Shown here: in pieces, positions 24,001-31,539 of the stretch
How the letters are laid out: each line of letters starts with the position of its first letter
Numbering within the stretch: the stretch's first letter is position 1
Source of the DNA: Sarcocystis neurona
Lineage: Eukaryota; Apicomplexa; Conoidasida; Eucoccidiorida; Sarcocystidae
Reading direction: 5' to 3'
DNA: 64,000 bases
Assembly (NCBI GenBank): GCA_000727475.1
Contig: KL647292.1
Coordinates: forward strand, 4,287,132-4,351,131
Translations under genes and position numbers: made by a program
The notes under the pieces: generated by a model
Database searches by the model: none
Told to the model about the DNA's origin: nothing
The model's input: only the letters and a program-made list of their open reading frames with translations

Positions 24001-24663
24001 AAGCTGAGGCGGAGCCAACGTATACTGAACATCTTGTCCAGCAGCAACAGCAGCAGGAGGCCGTCAGAGAGAGAAGGATAAACGATGTTCTCGCCGGCGT
24101 TAATCGACGAGAAGAAAACGGAAGTTAGCAATTTCTACCAGTGCCATTCATATATATTTCCTTTTATATATCTAGGCTTGGGAGTGCTTCCCGATATATA
24201 TATATACATATATATGTGCAAGTGCTTGTGTATACATTTCTACGGATACAAAGAAGTGCGCAAATACTTCAACATCAGCTCATACATATGTATACGTCTA
24301 CGTAAAGTAGAAATCGTTTGTGCTTCTGAGTATCAGGACGTACGTGTATATCGGCCACAAACTTCGCCATCTCCGGGGCATGTGTGCGTATGTTCCTCCC
24401 ATTTGACTACGCCTGCAGAGAGGCAGGGCTGGCGAGAACGCTCCGCTGCTCCTCACACGGCGGAGATGCTGCGGTACTTCTTTGAGCAGTGGCAGCGGAT
24501 CCGCGCGTCACTGGACTTGCAACTGCCCGGCCACATCGTTCACATATGCATTTCTCTCTTCTCCCTGGGCACCCTCTGTGTGTATGGAAGCCACGCACTC
24601 AAGCAAATCTTTGACTGCATGTCTCCAGGCACATACACACATTTTCTACAGTATTCGACCTGA
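662..24663 (+). CDS. UFL1: UFL1-like UFM1-protein E3 ligase, 5'-partial, multi-exon gene model
   Basis: Model: join 662-791, 2392-2566, 4100-4334, 5388-5863, 9218-9368, 10711-10943, 13313-13462, 13962-14047, 16503-16633, 18370-18563, 21112-21249, 22310-22762, 23095-23362, 23534-23793, 24009-24123, 24419-24663. UFL1 is the E3 scaffold that, with DDRGK1, attaches UFM1 to ribosomal protein uL24 on ER-bound ribosomes. Seen in order: ATRPVALSSI (human ITRPTAVNSL), GVFVPRCY (human AVFVPDIY), FYETNTYVPL, LLLRVA, VFSEVLLERF (human [12 protein letters not shown]), then C-terminal helical exons, including EPEKRRVKQLL (human DKKRERQIL). Intron phases agree along the chain. The first roughly 200 residues of human UFL1 have no counterpart here and must lie left of the window. 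Two frame breaks (22343-22358; near 23700) and a C-terminal extension are odd. Family similarity is from memory, without an alignment program. Confidence 0.75.
2174..2350. repeat. degenerate CTG/CTTCTCCGG tandem repeat in intron
   Basis: Four to five copies of a roughly 48-base unit containing CTGCTGCTG, CACGTC and CTGCGCTTCTCCGG. It is open in several frames on both strands, which produces spurious Cys/Leu or Ser/Arg-rich ORFs. It sits just before the 2392 acceptor. Confidence 0.7.
2392..2566 (+). CDS. UFL1: UFL1-like exon
   Basis: Reading LPADSVSSAAAALLSEEHQQ, then an acidic and Ala/Pro-rich stretch, then NGVFVPRCYTAAQ. The last part matches UFL1 KAVFVPDIYSRTQ. The start after GCCGACAG at 2391 is chosen because it is the only nearby acceptor whose phase fits the preceding exon. 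The donor GTGCTC at 2567 leaves phase 0. The poly-Ala and EEHQQQEDGEEEGE run is a coccidian low-complexity insert. Confidence 0.65.
4100..4334 (+). CDS. UFL1: UFL1-like exon
   Basis: Acceptor CCTTCGCAG, phase 0 in. Reading IKAFYETNTYVPLSLLAARG corresponds to UFL1 [20 protein letters not shown], and it continues into helical sequence ending DLLRRQLAT. A donor at 4335 (GTATAC) or 4347 (GTGTAT) gives the one-base carry that the next exon needs. The site at 4226 (GTGTAT) would break phase. The exon contains a GGTGTATGTACACC palindrome, read as VYVH. Confidence 0.65.
5388..5863 (+). CDS. UFL1: UFL1-like exon with Ser/Asn-rich insert
   Basis: Acceptor CTTCTCTGCAG, donor GTACGG at 5864. It starts DKQLLLRVACGEQLPHVLSS, runs through about 55 residues that are mostly Ser, Gly and Asn, then resumes FLVFSEVLLERFCNLMQPYL. 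The flanks correspond to UFL1 SVEDAAILLQQVMRAF and [21 protein letters not shown], which are adjacent in human, so the Ser/Asn tract is an insertion inside a folded region. It ends in phase 0. Confidence 0.75.
6957..7118 (+). repeat. direct repeat within microsatellite
   Basis: The string ATAGGCATGTATACTCACAC occurs near 6960 and again near 7089, separated by AGAG and TAGA tracts. Period about 130 bases, inside an intron of the UFL1-like gene. Confidence 0.7.
7473..8073. other. assembly gap (601 N)
   Basis: Unbroken run of N. Flanks are purine-rich (GAGAGA) on both sides. It lies in the intron between UFL1-like exons 5388-5863 and 9218-9368, so an exon could be hidden here. Confidence 1.
8354..8607 (+). 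CDS. unassigned coding-like segment next to the assembly gap
   Basis: From about 8355 the + strand reads LPVREVAEPPSFAPEVTMPD. After a CCCCC run at 8457 the adjacent frame reads TFLRLATQQQVLLFLFRLFA and then PAFLRTFQVMDAPRHCIR, up to a good donor GTGAAA at 8608. Both halves look like real protein, joined by a one-base slip in the C run. It does not match UFL1, and its phases do not fit the exons on either side. It could be an exon of another gene, a misassembled piece or an overlooked insert. Confidence 0.35.
9218..9368 (+). CDS. UFL1: probable UFL1-like linker exon
   Basis: Acceptor ACTCCCACGCAG, donor GTGCTC at 9369. The reading starts EDTNLLAVDTGPLPW and ends PLLEQRQR. It enters in phase 0 and leaves one base, as the exons on either side need. 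No direct family match: the corresponding part of human UFL1 is a charged disordered linker. The opposite strand is also open here, so strand assignment rests on phase alone. Confidence 0.4.
9425..10075. repeat. TA/TG microsatellite block
   Basis: Long TATATA and GTGTGT runs with short unique spacers. The phrase 'GAAGTGTGTGTG' recurs at about 9890, 9950 and 10000. No exon seen. Confidence 0.75.
10540..10700. repeat. CTGCTGCTACTGTAGC tandem repeat ending at an acceptor
   Basis: About eight imperfect copies of an 18-21-base unit made of CTG triplets and CTGTAGC. The tract runs directly into the CTG/TGC-rich acceptor at 10710 of a UFL1-like exon. Confidence 0.75.
10711..10943 (+). CDS. UFL1: UFL1-like exon
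   Basis: The acceptor lies at the end of a CTG/TGC tract (GGCTGTTGCAG), and the donor is GTACGA at 10944. A basic start (ERKRRDCGRAQTKDD) is followed by LLLRNFWDSLPPAVQRHLWK. This resembles the UFL1 charged linker and the following helix pair ([20 protein letters not shown]). It ends in phase 0, matching the next exon. Confidence 0.6.
11000..13110. repeat. large TA/TG/TGTA microsatellite block
   Basis: About 2 kb of nearly continuous TGTA, TATG and GTGT repeats, densest at 11890-12890, with a unique island at about 11600-11880. Two palindromes (11262 and 11287) lie in it. All open frames here are repeat artefacts rich in Tyr, Val, Cys and Ile. Confidence 0.8.
13313..13462 (+). CDS. UFL1: UFL1-like exon
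   Basis: Exactly 50 codons between acceptor GGTCTTGACAG and donor GTAGTC. It reads MFQKYVAAVQEQQ and ends HVLQAAFEEVFLSYKGLQ. The position fits UFL1 KTYLEVVRSVF through DLQEEVSNLYNNIRLFE. Phase 0 on both sides. Confidence 0.7.
13463..13640. repeat. CTGCTGCGCTTCTCTG tandem repeat in intron
   Basis: About ten copies of an imperfect 15-18-base unit (CTTCTCTGCTGCTGC) starting immediately after donor 13463. It resembles the unit at 2174-2350 in another intron of the same gene. Confidence 0.75.
13962..14047 (+). CDS. UFL1: UFL1-like exon
   Basis: Acceptor GGGAAGCTGCAG. Reads NALWLPQEVRSLFEAAFSRC and then LEQLPYTW. It corresponds to UFL1 [26 protein letters not shown]. Donors at 14048 (GTCACC) and 14075 (GTAGAA) both leave two bases, so the 3' end could be 27 bases further right. 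Confidence 0.6.
14150..14930. repeat. TA/TG microsatellite block
   Basis: Alternating TATG and TGTA repeats with unique islands at 14220-14310 and 14535-14610. No supportable exon. Confidence 0.7.
14931..16502. other. intron stretch of the UFL1-like gene, no exon supported
   Basis: 15,150-15,420 and 15,480-15,720 are GC-rich with CAG or GAG triplets and are open on both strands. 15,725-16,130 is TA microsatellite. 16,200-16,340 is purine-rich. I see no segment bounded by matched splice sites in a phase that would fit the neighbouring exons. Confidence 0.5.
16503..16633 (+). CDS. UFL1: UFL1-like exon
   Basis: The acceptor ends TCTCTGCTGCAG at 16502, and the donor is GTGAGG at 16634. Reads ISLQALKLLNARTHPLLVHF and then FEEKARPFVDALLQATLL. 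An alternative acceptor at 16518 (TTTCTTTGCAG) would break phase with the previous exon. Helical C-terminal region of UFL1. One base is carried out. Confidence 0.65.
16740..17205. repeat. polypyrimidine TCTCCC tract
   Basis: Some 460 bases almost entirely C and T on the + strand, built on imperfect CTCTCCCTTCCTCC units. Spurious Ser/Leu/Pro ORFs arise here. It could form triplex or H-DNA. Confidence 0.75.
17340..17830 (+). repeat. degenerate ~145-base tandem units
   Basis: A core beginning ATTTAC or ATTTCC followed by GGCG or GGTCG appears at about 17361, 17509, 17642 and 17791. Each is preceded by a short unique part and followed by a TA/CA tract. The similarity is partial. Confidence 0.4.
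18370..18563 (+). CDS. UFL1: UFL1-like exon with poly-Ala
   Basis: Acceptor GCGTTGGCAG, donor GTGCGT at 18564. Reads EELVIEEAAAAAAADLGTDY, then SGVPVENLV and ERDAAGLLQGLHAAAADVRL. It aligns with the UFL1 stretch [20 protein letters not shown], which directly precedes DKKRERQ, and the next exon supplies EPEKRRV. The phase fits both neighbours. The Ala run comes from a GCA tract. Confidence 0.6.
18600..20065. repeat. GCA/CAG-rich intronic block
   Basis: Dominated by AGCAGCAG with recurring AGCAGTAACGC and CCGTAGTACGGC phrases at 19,200-19,500. It sits between UFL1-like exons 18370-18563 and 21112-21249. Frames are interrupted by in-phase TAA/TAG in the repeat unit itself, so I do not call it coding. 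Confidence 0.65.
20066..20376 (+). repeat. 15-base minisatellite GAGCAGCAGTCACTC
   Basis: About 20 tandem copies. The central seven are identical and the edges diverge (CAATCGA, ACTCGAC). A period of 15 keeps every frame open. The + strand can read AAVTR or SSSHS repeats, and the minus strand ARVTA or SDCCS. It lies in an intron of the UFL1-like gene. Confidence 0.9.
20760..20885 (+). repeat. short degenerate repeat with GCATGCATAC core
   Basis: Four copies of a unit (GAGRCRTGCATACRTATATA) about 30 bases long with a TA spacer. Confidence 0.5.
21112..21249 (+). CDS. UFL1: UFL1-like exon
   Basis: The acceptor GTGCAG at 21111 gives LREPEKRRVKQLLATQ and then VVHAALELLLSQ; the donor is GTTTGT. 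This matches UFL1 RGDKKRERQILFQHRQAL and LILHLTSVLLFQ without a gap when joined to the previous exon. Earlier acceptors at 21043-21091 are possible but fit phase or alignment less well. Confidence 0.7.
22310..22762 (+). CDS. UFL1: UFL1-like C-terminal exon with internal frame break, Gln/Glu-rich tail
   Basis: Acceptor CATTTTTGCAG, donor GTGAGC at 22763. It opens in phase 0 as SYALAHGETSLLVR and later reads LANAGAMVTLPRNLQGLQ in another frame. Together these track UFL1 [20 protein letters not shown] and its end. The frames differ because CTGGTCCG occurs twice in tandem at 22343-22358. A Gln/Glu/Lys-rich stretch follows, then LEEVFLNILNPLWQSVLDDE, which has no counterpart in human UFL1. Confidence 0.6.
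23095..23362 (+). CDS. exon of the C-terminal extension downstream of the UFL1-like region
   Basis: Acceptor GTGTGTGTGCAG; two bases complete the codon carried from 22762. Reads FMEFSTYEGIMRCGGLLLPV, then a TGC/CTG tract (Cys then Leu runs), then PSESPRGAGAGASVRTEG. The donor GTCAGT at 23363 leaves two bases, as the next exon needs. The Cys/Leu run may be spliced out using GTAGGT at 23181. Not recognised. Confidence 0.45.
23534..23793 (+). CDS. exon of the C-terminal extension, with apparent single-base frame break
   Basis: Acceptor GTTTCTTCACAG. Reads DSHAVSSFFQLLVSAGVYRH and SGLLSELLQASLCCLSHRLI. The frame then closes at TGA, while the adjacent frame reads LRELVGWFNWVTETEELRWE up to donor GTGTAC at 23794. 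Removing one C near 23700 joins the two. A 33-base intron starting at GTGAAC (23705) is the alternative but seems too short. Family not recognised. Confidence 0.45.
24009..24123 (+). CDS. exon of the C-terminal extension, coiled-coil-like
   Basis: The acceptor GAAGCTGAG at 24008 gives phase 0; acceptors a few bases upstream are also possible. Reads EPTYTEHLVQQQQQQEAVRE and RRINDVLAGVNRREENG. The donor GTTAGC at 24124 leaves one base, which the next exon completes to Lys. Charged and Gln-rich, probably coiled coil. Confidence 0.4.
24419..24663 (+). CDS. last exon of the C-terminal extension (stop at 24661-24663)
   Basis: Acceptor ACTACGCCTGCAG. Reads TAEMLRYFFEQWQRIRASLD, then a hydrophobic stretch IVHICISLFSLGTLCVYGSH that could be a membrane helix, then ALKQIFDCMSP and a stop. 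A downstream splice before the stop cannot be excluded. The pattern of Gln-rich coil followed by a hydrophobic helix is unlike human UFL1, so these exons may belong to a separate gene or to a lineage-specific tail. Confidence 0.45.
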
Positions 24664-25979
24664 TATACATATATGTATATATGTACAGGTGGACGTATAC
24701 ATGCGCTTCTGAGTTACCTGTTGTTTAACGAGCAAGAGGAGAAGTGAAAAGTGTGTCAGACCGTCGTGTCGGGCAGAGGCGTCACTCGTTGCAAGTAGCC
24801 TCTCGGACCCCTCAAGTGTGGTAATCCTATTCTCAGGCGTACACGTGAACGTCCACTTATTTATATATATATATATATAAATGCACACGCGCACACGTGT
24901 ACGTCCACTTATACATATATATATGTATATATATATATATATGTATGTATGTGTACACACACAAACACACAGACACACACTTCGATGTGAGCTACGTCTC
25001 CGTTCTCCTTCTATTAGACTCTAATTTGCGGATAAAGCGTCCCGCGTATAGAGTATGTAGCTGGTGTGGTTATTCAAGGTAGCGTATATATCTGCACATC
25101 ACTGGAACGCATTGTACGCAGTCATATATGTCTCTGGGCACACACAGACTGATAGACTCTTTCGTATCTATCTGGGCAGTCCACACAGAAGGGGCCACAT
25201 ACAGGGTAGGAATACATATATATATATATTTATACATTGACATACATACATACGTATACATATACATATATATAGAGAGAGAGAGACGTATGTACTGGCA
25301 GGTAGACATATTTAAACCCTGTTGAAAAGTGCAGGTACGAGACTCTCATACAGACGAAAGACCGTCTATCACAACGATAAAGGTATGCTTCTTAGCAACG
25401 AGAGGTTTCGTAAACGTTAGGCCTAGCAGTATTCAGCGCCTTCTACCCGCGGCTCTACTGCCTGCAGACTTCTGCTTCTTACTTTCTATACACGTACCCT
25501 CCTGTATATACTTGGCATATATGTATATATATATATATATATATATTCGTTTGAGTATGCCGATATGTACGTATACGCAGATACTTGCAGGCCTATAAGG
25601 ACGTATATGCGCATATATATATTCACGTATGAGTGTGGAGGTGTATATATACTGCAGCGTTGCGCGTGTGTGGTTGTGCGGTCGGTTCACGTCTATACGA
25701 CTGTCTATTTCTATGTTTGTATATAAGTATTCACAGAAAGAAATAGAGGAGGAAAAGGAGAAAGCAAATCGATGTCAGCCTGGGTCCAGTAGAGTGACAC
25801 ATGTGGGGCATAAATGGAGGAGCGAGGAAGAGAGAGAAGCAAAAAAGAGAAACTACCAACAGGAATCTGATGGTGCGCATCACGTGTATTTGTGGATGTA
25901 CACACATTTGTACGTGTCTACGTACGTATGTGTATACACATACGTATGTAAGAAAAGAGAGAAAGAAAGAAAGAGCAAG
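24664..25979. other. intergenic DNA, TA microsatellites, no gene supported
   Basis: TA and TG tracts at 24,860-24,985, 25,215-25,285 and 25,520-25,620. The unique stretches between them contain no segment with exon-like codon structure and paired splice sites. Confidence 0.5.
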
Positions 25980-26090
25980 CAAACGGGCTGCTTTGCAACA
26001 CAGTTCACAAGACACTTCCTCGAGAAAGAAAGGACGGAATAAAGAGGAACCAAACGGGCTGCTTTGCAACACAGTCCACAGGAAACTTCC
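25980..26090 (+). repeat. 71-base tandem duplication
   Basis: CAAACGGGCTGCTTTGCAAC and the following 20 bases at 25980-26020 recur at 26051-26090 with a few changes (CACAAGACACTTCCT versus CACAGGAAACTTCC). Confidence 0.85.
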
Positions 26091-26099
26091 TTTCAGCGC

Positions 26100-28850
26100 C
26101 CTGTCTGAACCGCGCTGCCTCTCCCGGCGGAGCAATCCCGACTATCCCACCTAGCGCACGCACAAATGCTTCTGCTTACCTCTGCCCGGTTTCCTTTATT
26201 ATACGTCTGTTTGTCACCAGACACATACGTGTGTGTCCGGAAGTAGAAATATGTTTGCGCATCCCTGTACGTATACAAAAGAAGTAAAATACGCTTCTGT
26301 ACTCTATCTGTAGGCACACACACCTGTACATATATAATAACTCTTTTCACACTTCCCCCCGCACCCGCGACAGTACCTGCCGGACTGTAAGTGCACGTCA
26401 TCCAGCTGAAACCAACGCAGACAGACACGGCACGTAGAGAACTCCACAGTCTATGAAGGAAGTGAAAAGCTAATGACTGTGTATATGTCTTCTTGGCGAA
26501 GGAACAAGATAATCTGACGGAAAAGCCACGGGTGGTTGGCTCAGTTCATCGGCGGCAACACGTCTCTACCTACGCGTCCACGCACGTGACTACGCGTCCT
26601 GCTGCGTACGGAGACATACGTATACGTAGCTACATATATTGATTTGCTTCTCGTCTAAGTGGAGCCCCCTGTGCCCACAGAGGACCTTGTGTGAATTTCT
26701 AACTTCTGGGGAATAAGGACAGAGCTACGCCCTGCTACAGTATTGCTCACTGTCGCGTGCAACAGCAGAGTCTTGCATCACATTGGCCTTTGTATACCCA
26801 GCTGCACTTGTCTGAAAATAAATCACCTACTCTTGCACATATACATGTATATGTATTTATTGGTTCATACATGTGTGCATACGTATATGTTTATTTGCAC
26901 ATATAGAAATATACACATTTATGTGTCCCTGCTCACTCTTGAGCATGGGAGCTGCTAGGCGCTTCGCTGTCGGGTATGAGGGCACAGTCAGAGGTTCGAA
27001 AAGTCGAAGCTGTTTCGTACAATCGATCTAGAAGTATTTGCGAATGTGCTCATACCCCGTCTATGGTTTTTCATCGTGTAGGCTAATACGTGTAGATCTC
27101 CTGCGATGTATGGTACGGCAGATCCACGCAGACCTAAGCAAGGACATGTGGTCGAGCTGCTGTGTGTCTACCAGTTTAGACAATTAAAGGCGTCGGGCTT
27201 CCGTACGTGTGCAGGTGTCCGACGACAAAATATTCGGATATGTCAACTCACAACAGCTGCTGCTGCATGCACACCATCGTGTAGTGCTTGACGCAGCACC
27301 CGCGTTCAGAAGCAGGAGTGTACGCGCGTGCGGTACTGAGACTCCGTAGGTGACCACGTGTCTTCAGAAGCATTCAGAGTGCTTTCTGAAGAAAAGCATT
27401 CTTGCCATTGACGCCTTCTATGCCCACTGCAGGAATCCAGCTGCTCTGAAAAAACTCCCGCTTTACACATGCAGGGGTTGGTCTCTTCGCGTAACGAAAG
27501 GTGTTTGTAGGGGTGGTTACTGTTATACGCCTGATTAGCAATGTGTAGCACAAGCATCAGTGCCTCTGCAGGCCTCTCGACGCCACTTGACTCGCTGTGA
27601 CTCTGACTAGGTTCGGCGGGGTATCGTCTTGTTTCCGCCGCAGAGGCGGACGGCCTTTCTCAAGCACATCGTCCACGTGTGTGTGCAGCGCTGCAGACAT
27701 GTAATTCTTTCTTTCCTAATAGCCACCACGGCCTCTTTTTTCTGCATGAACCCTTCGAGCTTGTGCACTTGTGTGTGCAGTAGGTGTCCATGAGCCTACG
27801 GTCTCACTGGCGGAGAGCGGCTCCACCAGTGGGTGAAGCTGTCGCTTGCCAGTCTTGACGCTTACGAAAGCGTCCCAAGAACATTCATCCCCAGATAGAT
27901 ACACACACATAAATACATGTCTCCCTCTCTACCCATATACATATGTATATATATGTGGAAGAGTAGTTTCCGCGTGGAGCAACACACACGTGCAATGTAC
28001 GCCGTGCTGCATGGTGTCCCGCTGGAAACTGGTATGACCATGTCTACATTTGTCGTTCGTCGATACTTCTCTCCTTCTGCACGCGTCGCAGAGGCTGCAC
28101 ATTAGCAGTCTGCGCGTAGCAAGTGCTTCTGCAGCACACGGCACCGCTCCTGCGCCAGGGGACTCTTCGAAAACACGCCGAACGATTTACTACAATGAGG
28201 CTGTCCCTGCTCTGCCACGCGCTTTAGTAGGCTTCTGTACATACGTATACACTTCCAGACACATACGGGTGACGTCAGCACAAGCAATACTTATGTAAGG
28301 GCTCACACACACACACACAGACACACACATATACACATGGGAGACTCTGAGTATACTTGATTTACATGGTCGCATGAAGTCAGCAGTGTGGTTGCGTGAA
28401 AGCAGACGTACCCGCACATGCTACGCTTAGTCATTCTTACATCCCCCGCCTATACTCAAAGGTTTACTGTTGGACCACCTCGGGTCGCCCAGTTCTGTAG
28501 CCGCTGGTGGACGTCCTGTTGCTGACTGTTTCAGCTTACACAGCCCCACGTAGGTGGTGGTGAATATTTCGCAAGCTTTAAATACGAGTTATACAGACAC
28601 TCTGCAGAAGGCATCCTTGCGCTCGCTGTGTACGCGCGTTCGTCTATTATATATACGTATATATGTACATATGCAGCCCGAGTAGTTGTGACCCTTTTCC
28701 CGCGCGGTTCGAGAGACACAGCAGGCGAAGACTGAGGCGCAGAACGAGCTTAACCCGTAATTGATGCGTCGGTTGCTTCTTTCAGGAAGTGCTTGCTCCC
28801 GTGACGGCGCGACTGCTTTTCTCAGAAGTGTGTCACTGCTGCTGATGCGT
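26100..28850. other. microsatellite-poor segment without a supportable gene
   Basis: In contrast to the rest of the window, this stretch has almost no TA/TG runs longer than about 20 bases, no CAG tract, and base composition near even. Open frames are short. I see no paired splice sites around a coding-like segment and no recognisable protein motif. It resembles the repeat-poor segments that alternate with repeat-rich ones in Eimeria chromosomes. Confidence 0.5.
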
Positions 28851-28859
28851 CTCCCCTGT

Positions 28860-31200
28860 AGCTCTTGCTGGGTCAAGGAGTTGCGTTCATGCTGGTGCCG
28901 CTTGAACTCATTCGGCTAGTGCAGCTGCGGCCGCCCTACGTGCTACTACTGCTAGCGGCCCGTCAGAGAAACCACTTGTTACTGCTGCTGCCGCGGTTGT
29001 GTGCTGCTTCAGGTGTGACTAATGCTATACTAGTAGATCGGCAACCGCTGCTACGTTGTCCCTCTGCCGGCTACAGTAACGTCTCTGCTGCTGCACGTGG
29101 GTGGCTGCTACTGCGAGTACTCGTGTCACTGCTGCTGCAAGCGTTAGCGTCGTCTCTGTTTAGTCGCGCAGAGAATAGTAATTCTGAGAGAATGACACAC
29201 GCCTCTTACCCAAAAGCTACACATGTTAAACCCATTAGTGTTTTCCCAGCGGAGACGTGGAGCATCGGAAACTAGCAGCGGCACACCCCACCGTGGCAGC
29301 TGAGGTGGAACGGTAGAGAAACTGTAGCAGGACCAACGGCAGAAGCTGCTGTAGTGAAGGGAGGGATGTTGAACTAAAGTCAGCGAAAGAGCCGCCCGCA
29401 GATTGAACACACGGTACCAGCAGGACGTGAGACTAGCAGCATTAGGTGTTGCGAGCAGCAACACCATTAGATGATGAGGCACCAGCAGCAAGCGGTGAGA
29501 GCAGCAGTAACTGATGAAGACAGTAGCAGTAACTGGTGAAGAGAGCAGCAGCACCTGGAAATGAGGGCAGCAGCAGTACGTGATGGGCTTAGCCGCGGAG
29601 AGCAGGAGCTCTAAGTGTCGAGCGCAGTAGCAGTAAGTGATGCGAGCAGCAGCAGTAAGTGAGGCGAACAGCAGCGGTAAGTGAGGTGAGCACCAGCAAT
29701 ACATAGTGAGAGCAACACAACAGCAGGTGATACGACAGCAGCAGCGGTGAGGAGAGTAGCGGCAGCAGCAGTGCCCTACGACGTGAGACGTTGTGTCTGT
29801 CCATGTGCGAGCTACGGCGATGTGGTATGGTGCTGCAGAGAAAAAAAGACTGCCGTAGGATCAGCAGGTGAAAAGTTGTATATGCTGTGTCGGCAGGACT
29901 GGCGAGACCGTAGGACCAACAACAGTGCCCCCCTACACTCCAGCTGAGGAGGTACCCGCCTCTGCGGCGTGCGGCGGACGAACACGGCCTACGCCCCGAG
30001 TATTTTGCAGGAAGGAGGGAGTTTGCACTTTCTGGTAGATGCAGCCGGAAGAAGCCAACAGCAGAGGCCAGGATTCCCCGCCGTGAAACGCAAGGAATCA
30101 TCGTCCAGAGCAGCACCACCAGCGCGGCGGAGCCCGTGTACCAGCGGTGGGAGCAGCAGCTGGCAGCCGCACTGCAGGTGGGCCACACAGACCACTACCC
30201 AATCCAACGGAGGTGCTATATTATTATTGACGGCCGGCGTAGCCACCATCCGGAGACCGGCACGCTTCCCAACACTCCCCTCCGTACAAACGCACGTAGG
30301 GTTACTGGTCAGACCACCGGCAGCAGTAGCAGCAACAGCAGCAGCAGCGAAAACAGCAGGTGCAACAGCAGCAGCCGCCATAGCACCAGCAGCAACAGCA
30401 GCAGCCGCCACAGCAGCAGCCGCCACAGCAGCAGCCGCCACAGCAGCAGCCGCCACAGCAGCAGCCGCCACAGCAGCAGCCGCCACAGCAGCAGCAGCAA
30501 TAGCAGCAGCCGCCGCAGCAGCCGCCGCAGCAGCATCCGCAACAGCAGCAGCCGCCGCAGCAGCAGCAGCAACAGTATCAACACCAACAGGAGCAGCGCA
30601 CCAACAGTAGCGGCAGCAGGGCCCGAGAGCAGCCGAGTCGCTGCAAGGTGGTGTTGAGTTTGAGTCTGGACGCAGTCCAGCCAACCACCACGAGGGCTGC
30701 AGGGGATGCTCAGATGACTCGTTGACCAGGGCGGCACACGGGTACGTCCGCAGCAGGTCAGCAGATGGCCACCGTCGTGGCAGCTGCTGGGGGAGCACGT
30801 CCTTTTCAGATTACCAGCTGCGGTGCCGTGAGAGACGATCGGCAACCAGAGCACAACAGCAGCCGTCGAGCGGAAGCACGCTTGGGAGACCGGGAGATAC
30901 CGCAGCAGTATCATCAACACCCGCAGGCGAACCTCGCCACGAGGTTGAGAAGTGGCACTGGAACACTACTACTACGTAGCAGCACGGCCGGCGACGGCAA
31001 CACCAGCAGAAGCACCAAAGTAACCGCAGTGCTGCTCGCACGAGAAGTCGCCGCATTGCCCCGGCCTCTGCAGATGGCGCGCGCAGCACCAGTAGAAGCC
31101 ATCCCCGGCATGGGACAGGAGCCGCACCCGGAAGCAGGCAGGAGGAGGGAGTGCAGTGGAACATAGGACAACAGGGAGCATGCCTGCCTGTTTTCCACCA
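28860..31200. repeat. CAG/CTG-rich degenerate triplet region
   Basis: Imperfect GCAGCAGCAG and CTGCTG tracts. 29,430-29,760 carries a roughly 20-base unit with CAGCAGTAAGTGA, and 30,400-30,560 has tandem CAGCAGCAGCCGCCA units. The Gln-Gln-Pro frame of the latter is cut by in-frame TAG codons, while the Ala frame on the + strand is open. An ATG-initiated 133-codon + frame at 30765-31166 exists, but I cannot distinguish it from triplet-driven openness. Confidence 0.5.
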
Positions 31201-31539
31201 GCCACACAATGGGGGGGACAGTCCTTTGATAGCAGTGTTGCGCAGCTACACCAGCAGCACACCAGTGGCAGCACCAGTGGCACGCCGCGGCGACAGCAGG
31301 ACGTAAGCCGCACCAGATGATGTTCCCTATGTATGGGCAGCAACAAGAGCAGCAGCACAGCAGCAGCTACCCGAGAGGAGTAGCCGCCTGTAGCGGACAG
31401 CGGCAGCAGCACCAGCAGAAAAGCGGAGGGCAGACGAGCGTGATGACCGCAGCTTTCCCTCGGGAGTGAACGAGGTGGGCGGAGCTTCGTTTCCATAGAC
31501 TTGTCGAATCTGTCTGTGCGTCTCTCATTCTTTATTCTT

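Noticed and set aside
24419..24663. ATAD3-type mitochondrial AAA ATPase N-terminus
   Set aside because: The coil-then-hydrophobic-helix layout is reminiscent, but no Walker A motif or other AAA sequence is found downstream.
29969..30798. Ala-rich ORFs of 213 and 269 codons on opposite strands
   Set aside because: Both arise from the same CAGCAGCAGCCGCCA repeat. Neither has an acceptable start region or splice sites.
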